Shown piece by piece: positions 24,654-33,125 of a stretch of 64,000 nucleotides of DNA. The notes below the pieces were generated by a model. It did not search any database, was not told the origin of the DNA, and was given only the letters and a program-made list of their open reading frames with translations. Every line of letters starts with the position of its first letter. The first letter of the stretch is position 1. This stretch comes from Hoylesella loescheii DSM 19665 = JCM 12249 = ATCC 15930. GTDB lineage: Bacteria > Bacteroidota > Bacteroidia > Bacteroidales > Bacteroidaceae. Location of the stretch: positions 312,721 to 376,720 of the forward strand of contig NZ_KB899211.1 in the NCBI RefSeq assembly GCF_000378085.1, read 5' to 3'. Made by a program: the position numbers and the translations under genes.

Positions 24654-26405
24654 ATGAATCTACCATCCCACTTCTCGCTTACCATGCTTCCTGCTCTCGC
24701 ATTGGCCACAACGGCCGAGAAGGCAGTGGCACAAACCAACGACACCAGCTACCCCAAATGTCCTGAGCTGGCCACGTTTCCTGTAAACGCAGCGGAAAAA
24801 GCCGCTGCCGTGGGTCCGAACATATTATATATAATGTGTGACGACCACTCCATGCAAACCATCAGTGCATACGGCAGCGCCATATCTAAGCTTGCGCCCA
24901 CGCCCAACATCGACCGTTTGGCACGCCGTGGCATGCTGTTTAGGTCGGCCTTTGTAGAAAACTCGCTGTCTACACCCAGTCGCGCCTGTCTCATAACAGG
25001 TCTTTACAGCCACCAAAACGGACAACGACAACTGGGAGAAGGCATCGATACCACCCGAACCTTTTTTAGCGAACTGCTTCAGAAGGCAGGTTACACCACG
25101 GGAATGGTAGGCAAATGGCACATGCACTGTCGCCCTAAGGGGTTCGATTACTTCCATATCCTGAACAACCAAGGGTCTTATTACAACCCCGTGTTCTGCT
25201 CAAATCGCGAATATGGCAAGTACAAGCAAGAGAAAGGCTATGCAACGACACTCATTACCGACCATGCCATCGACTTTTTAGAGCGTCGAGACAAGTCGAA
25301 ACCTTTCTGCCTGTTGGTGCATCATAAGGCCCCGCACCGCAATTGGATGCCCGAAGAGAAGTATTTTGGCCTTTATGGCGACGTAGAGTTCCCACTTCCC
25401 AAGACGTTTTGGGACGATTACGCCACTCGTGGCTCAGCTGCAAGCACGCAAAAGATGCGTATCGACGACGATATGCGTATGATTCAAGACCTGAAAGTGC
25501 CCGAAACGCTCGACACCACCGATGTTGAAAGCATGGATTCGTATTACGCCCTGCTCGGAGAAACAAGCAGATTTACTCCCGAACAGCGTGTGGCCTTCGA
25601 CAAATACTACATGCCCAGGAACAAGAAGTTTATCGAAGCTAAGCTTTCGGGCAAGGAATTGGTGAAGTGGAAGTATCAAAACTACATACGCGACTATGTT
25701 GCCGTGATACGTTCTGTTGACGACAACGTGGGTCGACTGCTTGACTATCTGGAACAAAACGGACTTAGCGACAACACCATTGTGGTGTACACGTCGGACC
25801 AAGGCTTCTATATGGGCGAACACGGATGGTTTGATAAGCGGTTCATGTACGAAGAATCGTTCCACACGCCACTTATTATCAGCTATCCCGGGCACGTAAA
25901 AGAGGGAACGGAATGCAATCAATTGGTGCAGAACATCGACTTTGCGCCCACCTTTCTTGACCTTGCTGGGGTGAAAAAGCCCACAGAGATGAGTGGCCGT
26001 AGTCTGCGACCACTGTTCAACGACACAAATGTGAAGGACTGGCGAAAAGACCTTTACTACCATTATTACGACTATCCAACCTATCATTTGGTGCGTAAGC
26101 ATGATGGTGTGCGCAATGAACGCTACAAGCTTATTCATTTCTACGGCAAGGGAAGCGACCGTGCCGTGCAAGAAAACAAGTATCAACGCACACCCGGAAC
26201 CAGCGAATACTATACCTATCAGGCATTGAAACGCATCAATTACTTCCGCGATGATGCCGACATAGATTATTACGAACTGTACGACTTGCAGGCCGACCCC
26301 GACGAGCTGAACAACATCTATGGCAAGCCAGGTACGGAAAAGGTTACCAAACAGTTGCTTAAGCGATTGCGCGAATATCGTAAAGAGTTGAAAGTAGACG
26401 AGTAA
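24654..26405 (+). CDS. Exported serine-type sulfatase (S1 family)
   Basis: 583 residues, signal peptide about 1-26 (ending AVAQ). The metal site opens with MCDDH (Asp63, Asp64), and the formylglycine motif is S-T-P-S-R-A at 106-111, so Ser106 is the residue to be oxidised and an anSME-type maturase is required; none is in this window. GKWHMH (Lys and His of the active site) and the YTSDQGFYMGEHGW block also fit. The pattern DDHSMQTISAYGS and the HQNG segment recall S1 sulfatases such as the GlcNAc-6-O-sulfatases of mucin-using Bacteroides, but the subfamily is not certain. Periplasmic or secreted. It supports a host-glycan diet together with the GH109 locus. Confidence 0.88.
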   Translation: MNLPSHFSLTMLPALALATTAEKAVAQTNDTSYPKCPELATFPVNAAEKAAAVGPNILYIMCDDHSMQTISAYGSAISKLAPTPNIDRLARRGMLFRSAFVENSLSTPSRACLITGLYSHQNGQRQLGEGIDTTRTFFSELLQKAGYTTGMVGKWHMHCRPKGFDYFHILNNQGSYYNPVFCSNREYGKYKQEKGYATTLITDHAIDFLERRDKSKPFCLLVHHKAPHRNWMPEEKYFGLYGDVEFPLPKTFWDDYATRGSAASTQKMRIDDDMRMIQDLKVPETLDTTDVESMDSYYALLGETSRFTPEQRVAFDKYYMPRNKKFIEAKLSGKELVKWKYQNYIRDYVAVIRSVDDNVGRLLDYLEQNGLSDNTIVVYTSDQGFYMGEHGWFDKRFMYEESFHTPLIISYPGHVKEGTECNQLVQNIDFAPTFLDLAGVKKPTEMSGRSLRPLFNDTNVKDWRKDLYYHYYDYPTYHLVRKHDGVRNERYKLIHFYGKGSDRAVQENKYQRTPGTSEYYTYQALKRINYFRDDADIDYYELYDLQADPDELNNIYGKPGTEKVTKQLLKRLREYRKELKVDE

Positions 26406-26486
26406 CGCACGACCAAAGATAAGTTTGCGAGTGTGTCAATAGGTTGCTGCGCTTTTTGCAGAAGTAGCCACTATAGAAGAAAGAAC

Positions 26487-27788
26487 ATGACAACAGAACA
26501 ATTATATAAGATTTTTGAACGCCACCCTGTGGTTACCACCGACAGCCGCGACTGTCCTGCGGGTAGCATTTTCTTCGCTCTCAAGGGCGAATCGTTCAAT
26601 GGAAACAAGTTTGCTGCTGCTGCTTTGCAACAAGGTTGCGCCTTTGCCGTGGTAGACGAGGCCGAATATTGTGTGCAGGGAGACGAACGATATATATTGG
26701 TAGACAACGTTTTGCGCGCCTTCCAACTGCTGGCGCGCCATCATCGTCGTATCCTTGGTACGCGCATCGTGGGCATAACGGGCACCAACGGCAAAACAAC
26801 CACGAAGGAATTACTGGCTGCCGTGCTGGGCGAGAAGTATAACGTGCTGTACACTTTGGGCAATTTCAACAACGATATTGGTGTTCCCAAGACCCTATTA
26901 CGCCTTAAACCCGAGCACGAAGTGGCCGTTGTCGAGATGGGCGCGAGTCATCCTGGCGACATTAAAACGTTGGTTGAGTTGGTTGAACCCGACCTCGCAC
27001 TCATCACCAACGTAGGCATGGCCCACCTGCAAGGCTTCGGTTCGTTCGAAGGAGTGGTGAAAACCAAGGGCGAACTATACGACTTTATGCGCCAAAGCAA
27101 GCGTGGAAAGGTGTTTATTGATGCCAATAACCCTCACCTGATGGGCATTGCCGAGGGGCTAGACCTCGTCAAGTATGGTACGCCAGCCCGTCCCGACCTC
27201 TTCGTTAGCGGGAAAGTGGTGTCGGCTGCACCGTTCTTGCGGTTCGCTTGGCAACGCGAAGGCGGTGCGTGGAACGAGGTTCAGACCCACCTTGTTGGAG
27301 CATACAACGTGCTAAACATGCTTGCAGCCATCAGCGTAGGCCTTTATCTAGGCGTATCGGCTGATGAAGCGAACCGCGCTTTGGCTCATTACGTGCCTAG
27401 CAACAACCGTTCGCAGCTGGAAGAAACGGCGCACAACAAGCTGATAATGGATGCCTACAACGCCAACCCCACAAGTATGAGCGTGGCTCTGAATAACTTT
27501 CACGACATGGAAGTGCCGCACAAGATGGCCATTTTGGGCGACATGCTCGAACTGGGAGCTGTTAGCCAGAGTGCACATCAGGCCATTGCCGACCAGCTTT
27601 CGCAACTAGCACTCGACGAGGTGTGGCTTGTTGGCCCCGAGTTTGCCCGCACGCATTGTGCCTTCCGCAAGTTTAACGATGTAGAAGAAGTGATTACCGA
27701 GCTTAAAAAGCATCGTCCCGAGAACCATTATATTCTCGTTAAGGGCAGCAACGGCATACATCTCGACAAGTTGCCGCAGTGGCTTTGA
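26487..27788 (+). CDS. murF: UDP-N-acetylmuramoyl-tripeptide--D-alanyl-D-alanine ligase
   Basis: 433 residues from ATG 26487; the in-frame ATG 54 bp upstream gives an atypical Cys-rich extension. N-terminal Mur-ligase domain contains TTDSRDCPAGSIFFALKGESFNGNKF, the UDP-MurNAc binding part. The ATP P-loop GITGTNGKTTTKE is at about 96-108. The middle domain has GNFNNDIGVP and VVEMGASHPGDI, both diagnostic of MurF, and the C-terminal domain carries DAYNANPTSM. It adds D-Ala-D-Ala to the peptidoglycan precursor in the cytoplasm. It sits alone rather than in a dcw cluster, as in many Bacteroidota. Confidence 0.95.
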   Translation: MTTEQLYKIFERHPVVTTDSRDCPAGSIFFALKGESFNGNKFAAAALQQGCAFAVVDEAEYCVQGDERYILVDNVLRAFQLLARHHRRILGTRIVGITGTNGKTTTKELLAAVLGEKYNVLYTLGNFNNDIGVPKTLLRLKPEHEVAVVEMGASHPGDIKTLVELVEPDLALITNVGMAHLQGFGSFEGVVKTKGELYDFMRQSKRGKVFIDANNPHLMGIAEGLDLVKYGTPARPDLFVSGKVVSAAPFLRFAWQREGGAWNEVQTHLVGAYNVLNMLAAISVGLYLGVSADEANRALAHYVPSNNRSQLEETAHNKLIMDAYNANPTSMSVALNNFHDMEVPHKMAILGDMLELGAVSQSAHQAIADQLSQLALDEVWLVGPEFARTHCAFRKFNDVEEVITELKKHRPENHYILVKGSNGIHLDKLPQWL

Positions 27789-27804
27789 TGTCGGTAATAT
27801 GTGC

Positions 27805-27922
27805 GAGTTCGGGATAAGAGACAATCGTTGTGCCAACTAATGCGTAGTTCTAGTTGGCGAGATAGCCATTCGTTTACTGGTCTAGTTTTGTTCAAAAAGG
27901 CGTGGTATCTTATCCCGAGCTC
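27805..27922. mobile_element. MITE-like element, copy 2 (best-preserved ends)
   Basis: Left end GAGTTCGGGATAAGA and right end TCTTATCCCGAGCTC are nearly perfect inverted repeats. Central hairpin GCCAACTA/TAGTTGGC. It begins 16 bp after the murF stop. Confidence 0.8.
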
Positions 27923-28033
27923 GCCAACTAACCCTTTCGTCGCTTGCATTTTCATCGTTCCGAGAATGCGCTTTCTAAGCCTTGAAGATGCATTATTACA
28001 TTAATCGCCGTGTTATATATGTTTTGGACGGCT

Positions 28034-28118
28034 GTTCCATGTTATCTGGAATGCAGTTCCAGTTGAATTGGAACACGATTCCAACTTAGCCGGAACGGGA
28101 GTCCATCTTAGCTGTAAC
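28034..28118. repeat. GTTCCA palindrome array 3 (4 units)
   Basis: Units at 28034, 28056, 28078 and 28100. The first two are intact; the third and fourth start ATTCCA and AGTCCA and end CGGAAC and TGTAAC. Inner T and A kept in all. Confidence 0.85.
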
Positions 28119-28264
28119 AAAGTGGGAGCTTAAAAAGCTCACAACAAGGGCTTAACGAGTGGGGAATGAAAGATGGCGTTTGAAGGTAGGAAGGGTGAGT
28201 TGTTGGCGGTGATAGACTGTGGAATGAACGGCCCAGATAGTACCAAGCTAGCGTCAAACGCTAC

Positions 28265-28380
28265 GAGAATTCGGGATAAGAGAAACGCGTTATGCCAACC
28301 GCTACACGGTAGTTGGTGAGATAACCATTCGCTTTTTATCTAATCTTGCGCAAAGAAGCATCGTATTTTATTTCGATTTT
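28265..28380. mobile_element. MITE-like element, copy 3 (right end degraded)
   Basis: Left end GAATTCGGGATAAGAGAAAC, centre GCCAACCGC...GGTAGTTGG and the following ATCTAATCTTGC all match copy 1. The right inverted repeat is no longer intact (TATTTCGATTT). Confidence 0.65.
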
Positions 28381-28462
28381 ACGTTGATTTGACGTATTTA
28401 TATAGCATAGATTATATGCCATTTCTCTCGGCCCACTTACGTATATTCACCATATTAAAAAG

Positions 28463-28494
28463 AAGAAGGGGAGCGAATAGTCGCTCCCCTTCTT
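28463..28494. terminator. Terminator of BspA cassette 1
   Basis: AAGAAGGGGAGCGA (28463-28476) and TCGCTCCCCTTCTT (28481-28494), 4-nt loop. T-runs follow on both strands, so it can also stop + strand transcription. Confidence 0.85.
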
Positions 28495-28569
28495 GGGTTT
28501 TAGCTTTTTTCTTTGTATCCTACAAACCGCTTTAGGAGCAGTGTAGTAGTTTCAAAGGATGTATGCAGC

Positions 28570-28770
28570 CTAGTATTTCCATACGGAGAAAGGGTATTGC
28601 GGTTCGTCTTCCTCTTCTTCGTCTTCCTCGAAGAAGTTCGAACCTTTGCTGTCTACACCCGCACCCGGGTCGTAACCATCGCCTACACCAGGGCTGGCTG
28701 TTATCATCAGCTGTTCGGTTGCCAAGCTTATGTTGTAAGTTTTGGGCTCAATATATAGTTTCTTTTTCAT
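28570..28770 (-). CDS. SPGVG microprotein 1 (66 residues)
   Basis: 66 residues from ATG 28770. An ATG 12 nt upstream overlaps the BspA stop as TAATG, but the later one gives the same length and alignment as the three paralogues. Layout: basic N-terminus MKKKLYIEPKT, a short hydrophobic stretch ending LMITA, the invariant SPGVG, YDP, KGSNFF, a strongly acidic run (EEDEEEEDE) and an aromatic end (VWKY). There is no signal peptide or cysteine. This copy is the most diverged of the four. It follows the BspA gene by 11 nt and ends before a terminator. Function unknown; conservation with the LRR gene suggests a linked role. Confidence 0.75.
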   Translation of the reverse strand: MKKKLYIEPKTYNISLATEQLMITASPGVGDGYDPGAGVDSKGSNFFEEDEEEEDEPQYPFSVWKY

Positions 28771-28781
28771 TGTTTCGTACA

Positions 28782-31700
28782 TTATTTGATGATAACTTTC
28801 TTGCCATTATGAATATAGATGCCTCTTTGCGGATTGCTTACGCGTTGGCCGTTGAGGTTGTAGAAGGTGTCGTTGCCCTTGTTCTCGCCATCGATGGTAA
28901 TGTCTTCGATGCCCGTTGTGGCGTCGTCGTCGAAGTGGAATATCACCTTTGCACCGCTAGGATTGTTTAGCTTGAGGTAAGCCTTGTGTACGGAGAAGTT
29001 GGATATGTTGGTTGTTACCTTTTGGAACGCACCCCTTTGCATGACATATACAGGCGAACTAGCAGTGGCAGCCACGTTGGTGGGGTTAACCGTTACACCA
29101 TTCATGATGTTCTTTGTTACATTATAGGTGGTGTTATCCTTTTCGCCGATGGTGTAGTAGAAGTCGGCGGGAGTGGCAGCAACATTCGAATCGAGCACTT
29201 TCAGCAGTACGCCCGTTTTTGCAGGAACGTAAGCATAAGAGTCTGCAGCACCACCGTTAACGTCGATACTTGTCATCCTGATGTGCATGGTAGCTGTTCC
29301 ATAGTCGGCAGGGCCATTCTCTATTTTCGAACCAGCTACGAAAGCGGCAATCTTAGTGTTGTTGTTTGTTGCGTAGTAGTCGCTGAAATCGGTGTCGAAC
29401 TCACGCGCGAAGGTACCATACTTGGTAGCAATCTTCACGTCTTTGATTTTATAGTCAATGCGCGAAGTGAAGTTGAAATCACTTACTTTCTCCGTACCTG
29501 TTGCGGTGTCGTACACCATCTTTTTCCAAGCCGTTTGGTATGCGGTGAGTGCCGACTTCTTTACGTAGATCCGTGTGTTGTCGGCAAACTCGTTGTAGTT
29601 ATTCTTAGTCTCATCGAGTTCGAAACGAGTAGTACTCAACATACTCTTGGTGGGAGCACTCTCGATGAAGAATACGCTCTCAATATTACCTGCATTGGGT
29701 ATGAAAGCTTTTGCGCCAATGTACTTAACGTTGCTCTTAACAACTACCTCTTTTATGTTGTTGGGTGCATTTTGGAAGGCGTAGTCGCCAATGAGGCTAA
29801 CGGCGTATTTCGTGCCACTGTGCTCAACTTCCGTAGGCAATACGAAAGTATAGTCGGTGCGTGTGGTGCTGAGAAGGTTTACGGCCTTGTCTGAAACCGC
29901 AATATATTCTTCTGTACCATCGGTGAACGAAGGACTTGTAGAGGCAAACTTCTTGTAGAATTCGTCTGCTTTGTACTGAGCAAGCTTGTCTTGACGTACA
30001 TTGATGTGGATTCTTCCAAAAGCGTTCTGGGTCTGTTGCGTTCCATCATCGAAAGCCATCGCGTTAGTTCCTTGGGCAATGTTGGCAGGGTTGATCATCT
30101 GATCGCAAAGGAAAGTAACCGTATTGAGGTTGTCGCAAAGACCAAAAGCACGCTTACCGATAGACGTTACTTTGTTGGGGATGGTAACGTTCTTCAGCTT
30201 TTTACAGTCGTAGAAAGCGTACTCGCCAATGGCGGTGATAGAGGGTGGGAGCAGTGTGAACTGATCGTTTGCCTTACCAGTTGGGAAGATGATGAGCTTC
30301 TCTTTGTTCTGCGATAGCAGATAGCCATCGACGCTAGAGTATACGGTATTCTTTTTATCTACATTGATGTCGGTAAGGTTCGTGCAATACTTAAATGCCT
30401 CGGGGCTAATTTCGGTTGTGGTCTCGGTAATGTTAACCTCAGATAGTGCCGTACAGTTACGGAAGGCCTCTCTTTCAATCTTACTTACCTTTTTGGGAAC
30501 ATTGAAATTCTTTAGACCACAGTCGGCAAAAGCACCTGAACCGATGGCTACTATTTCTGCATCTTTATCGAAACTTACGGTCTCCAAGCTGTGGCAGCCA
30601 CCAAAAGCATTGGTTCCAATGGCAGTAACAGATTTGGGGAAGTTAAACGTTTTAAGATCCTTGAGGCCCACAAAGGCATTGTCCTGAATTTCGGTTAATG
30701 CACATTCGCCAAGGAAGTTAAATGCTTTCAGCTTCGTATTGGTTTTGAGCGCCTGTGATTTGATGGTTTTGAGTGTTGCACCAGCAGGGATATTAACGGT
30801 TTCAAGGTTGCTACACAAATAGAAAACCTCGTCAAGCTCGTTAAGTTTTTTGGGCAACGTAACTTCTTTTAGCTTTGTGCAGCCTCTGAAAGTGTAATAC
30901 GCAATCTTGTTAATCTCCGATTCGGGATCGTAAGTAACACTTTCTAGCTCTGTAATTTCACGGAAGGCCTCAGGGTTAATGGTTACCACATTCTTGGGGA
31001 TGTTCATTGTTTTAATGAACTTGGAACCTTGAAACGCACGTGAACCAATTGTCTTTACCGTTCCGGGTATAATGTAGGTATCGCCCGTTTTGCTTGGGGG
31101 ATAGAAGTATAATGTTTGCTCGTCTTTTGAATAAATAACGCCGTCTTTGGCAGAAAAGTAGTTGTTTTCTGCTGGAACTTTGTATTCTGCAATCTTCTGG
31201 CAGGCTTCAAAACAACCTTCGTACAAGCCTTCTTTTGTGGCGGCATCGAAAGGTTTAATACCCTTAGGTAGGGTGATAGAGGTGAGTTCGGCTGCTGCGT
31301 AAATGGCTGCGTCGGCCAACTTGGTCACTTCGTTAAGGTCGATAGCCTGCATAAAGGAACTGTTAGAGATGGCATAACGAGCGACAGACTTGATGCCAGC
31401 TGGCACTTGATATGGGGTTGTTTGCTTGCTTCTGGGGTATAAAACGAGTTCAGTACCTTTAAAGAGTACGCCATCGATAACCTTAAAGTCGGTAGTTCCA
31501 CCACTTGTGATATCGAATTCGGTGATGGATGAAGTGGGTGCGATGGTGGGATAACCTTCCTTGATATCTTTGAGGTTCTTAGGGAATACAATCTTCTTAA
31601 GGTTAGGAATATCTAGGAAGACAGCTTTGATGATTGTCTCAACGTTCTCATCGACGGTATATACACCGTTGTTTAATGCAACATTTGAAGGAACGCCATA

Positions 31701-32186
31701 AAGGGTCTTCTTATCTTTTGAGTAAAGAGCACCTGCTTGGTCTGCACTAAACTTGGTACTGCTGGCGTCTACGTTGAATTTAGGCAAGCCGTTTATGCTA
31801 GCCCATGCCGACTCGTGTATTTCTTCCAAGGATGCGGGAATGTTCATTGTTGTCAATCTGGCTCCAGGGAAAGAGTTTGGACCAATCTTTTTGATGGTAG
31901 AAGGTAGTTGTACGGAGGTGATTCCATAACATCTGTAAAGGGCATCGTAATCCGTTTCGGTTACGGTGTATGTAACACCGCTGTTTATAAGTACTGTTTC
32001 GGGGATAACGAGATGTCCTGTTGCAGCGGGGGTGTTGCCTAGATACGCGAGTGTTGCGTCGGCTGCCGAGATCACTTTATAGGTTTTTCCATCACGGGTG
32101 ATGACTTCACCGTTTGTTTGGGAAAAGCCCAAAATTGGTATTGCCGTTAATAGCAACATCAATAAATAATGTCGAAATGTATTCAT
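28782..32186 (-). CDS. BspA-like leucine-rich-repeat surface protein 1
   Basis: 1134 residues from ATG 32186 (MNTFRHYLLML); a second ATG two codons earlier is possible. Signal peptide about 1-23. Residues about 45-700 carry many BspA-type LRR_5 repeats (F-x-x-C-x-x-L-x-x-V-x-x-P-x-x-V-x-x-I). A second part (about 720-1040) ends the LRR region with TEEYIAVSDKAVNLLSTT and a beta-rich region. The end, YNLNGQRVSNPQRGIYIHNGKKVIIK in outline, resembles the C-terminal sorting-type tail of Bacteroidales secreted proteins. BspA-like proteins bind host fibronectin/fibrinogen and coaggregate in Tannerella; adhesion here is inferred. Confidence 0.88.
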   Translation of the reverse strand: MNTFRHYLLMLLLTAIPILGFSQTNGEVITRDGKTYKVISAADATLAYLGNTPAATGHLVIPETVLINSGVTYTVTETDYDALYRCYGITSVQLPSTIKKIGPNSFPGARLTTMNIPASLEEIHESAWASINGLPKFNVDASSTKFSADQAGALYSKDKKTLYGVPSNVALNNGVYTVDENVETIIKAVFLDIPNLKKIVFPKNLKDIKEGYPTIAPTSSITEFDITSGGTTDFKVIDGVLFKGTELVLYPRSKQTTPYQVPAGIKSVARYAISNSSFMQAIDLNEVTKLADAAIYAAAELTSITLPKGIKPFDAATKEGLYEGCFEACQKIAEYKVPAENNYFSAKDGVIYSKDEQTLYFYPPSKTGDTYIIPGTVKTIGSRAFQGSKFIKTMNIPKNVVTINPEAFREITELESVTYDPESEINKIAYYTFRGCTKLKEVTLPKKLNELDEVFYLCSNLETVNIPAGATLKTIKSQALKTNTKLKAFNFLGECALTEIQDNAFVGLKDLKTFNFPKSVTAIGTNAFGGCHSLETVSFDKDAEIVAIGSGAFADCGLKNFNVPKKVSKIEREAFRNCTALSEVNITETTTEISPEAFKYCTNLTDINVDKKNTVYSSVDGYLLSQNKEKLIIFPTGKANDQFTLLPPSITAIGEYAFYDCKKLKNVTIPNKVTSIGKRAFGLCDNLNTVTFLCDQMINPANIAQGTNAMAFDDGTQQTQNAFGRIHINVRQDKLAQYKADEFYKKFASTSPSFTDGTEEYIAVSDKAVNLLSTTRTDYTFVLPTEVEHSGTKYAVSLIGDYAFQNAPNNIKEVVVKSNVKYIGAKAFIPNAGNIESVFFIESAPTKSMLSTTRFELDETKNNYNEFADNTRIYVKKSALTAYQTAWKKMVYDTATGTEKVSDFNFTSRIDYKIKDVKIATKYGTFAREFDTDFSDYYATNNNTKIAAFVAGSKIENGPADYGTATMHIRMTSIDVNGGAADSYAYVPAKTGVLLKVLDSNVAATPADFYYTIGEKDNTTYNVTKNIMNGVTVNPTNVAATASSPVYVMQRGAFQKVTTNISNFSVHKAYLKLNNPSGAKVIFHFDDDATTGIEDITIDGENKGNDTFYNLNGQRVSNPQRGIYIHNGKKVIIK

Positions 32187-32604
32187 ATACAAATGAGTTA
32201 AAAATGTAAATTATTGTTATCTTGAATATTCTAAATATATAAAAGGGGACAGACTTACAGTAGGAGTAAGTTGTTTTAAGTGTTGAATGCCATTTGAATA
32301 ATCCCAATGACAGGTATGCAAATGACAAGTTTGATAAGACACGTTGCCTTATCGATCATGTTTGTTTTGTTTTATCCTATTAAAAGCATAAGTTAAGTAT
32401 ATTCGAAATGCGTATAAAATTGTAAACTCTCTCTCTTATAATAAAGGCAACTGTAGCCTTAAATCTATATGTGACAACCCTTTTTCAGGTCATCTGTTGC
32501 GTATCGAGAAACTTCTACCCACTAGGGTGATGGTAAATGATGAATGCTGATTACTAGTTTGAACCGCTTGTTGGAAACATAACACGGCGCATTGTTAATC
32601 GTTG
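32187..32604 (-). promoter_or_regulatory. Long 5' leader of BspA gene 1
   Basis: Between the promoter boxes and the start codon there are about 410 nt without a gene. On the + strand the words TAAGTTAAGT, CGTATAAAAT and GTAA followed by ACTCTC also occur in the leader of BspA gene 4, at a similar position. Confidence 0.5.
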
Positions 32605-32636
32605 CAAAGTTAAATAAAATTTATAATAGAAACAAG
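32605..32636 (-). promoter_or_regulatory. Promoter of BspA cassette 1
   Basis: On the - strand CTTG (32633-32636), 20 bp, then TAACTTTG (32605-32612), close to TTTG/TAnnTTTG. The predicted RNA start is about 410 nt before the gene. Confidence 0.65.
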
Positions 32637-32814
32637 CGGTTTGCTTGATATTTTTTATAAATATGCACCAGAATGACTCTTGGCGGTTGGACAACTACCA
32701 AGTAATCAGGCAAGTAAAGGTAGAGTGGGGCAGACGGGCTTGGATGTAGGTGAATGGCTTTTAACCCTGCGAAAGATGGGGATACCTAAGGACGGCTGAT
32801 GTGCCTAAGAAGAA

Positions 32815-32840
32815 TGGGGAAGCGTTTATTCGCTTCCCCA
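32815..32840 (-). terminator. Terminator of BspA cassette 2
   Basis: TGGGGAAGCG (32815-32824) pairs with CGCTTCCCCA (32831-32840), 6-nt loop, about 75 bp after the microprotein stop. Confidence 0.75.
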
Positions 32841-32914
32841 TAAAACATTCATTAACTCTTTATTGGTGATGAACAACCCTTATGTGGGCTGTAGATATTG
32901 TTGTGCTGATGGGC

Positions 32915-33115
32915 CTAGTTCTTCCATGCGGAGAATTTGTCTAACGTCTCGGTCTCCTCGCTATCCTCTTCTTCGAAGAGGTTTGAGCCTTTACCATCTA
33001 TAGGTTTGCTGGGGTCGTACTCCCCACCAACTCCAGGACTGGCAACAAGCATCAGTGGTTCTATGGCCAAGAACACTTTCTTGGTTTGGGCCTTTTTATA
33101 TGTTTTCTTCTCCAT
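32915..33115 (-). CDS. SPGVG microprotein 2 (66 residues)
   Basis: 66 residues, MEKKTYKKAQTKKVFLAIE start, then LMLVASPGVGGEYDP, PIDGKGSNLF and an acidic tail (EEEDSEETET) ending FSAWKN. The first 35 residues are almost the same as copies 3 and 4, while the tail is the most different. ATG lies 10 nt after the BspA stop. No signal peptide, cysteine or transmembrane helix. Not recognised as a named family. Confidence 0.78.
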   Translation of the reverse strand: MEKKTYKKAQTKKVFLAIEPLMLVASPGVGGEYDPSKPIDGKGSNLFEEEDSEETETLDKFSAWKN

Positions 33116-33125
33116 ATTCTTATCC

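Noticed and set aside
26433..27788. Longer form of murF starting at 26433
   Set aside because: The extra 18 residues are Cys/Ser-rich and unlike MurF; ATG 26487 fits the family.
28986..29894. 302-codon + strand frame inside BspA gene 1
   Set aside because: It is antisense to LRR repeats; its regularity comes from the repeats. Similar frames occur in the other copies.
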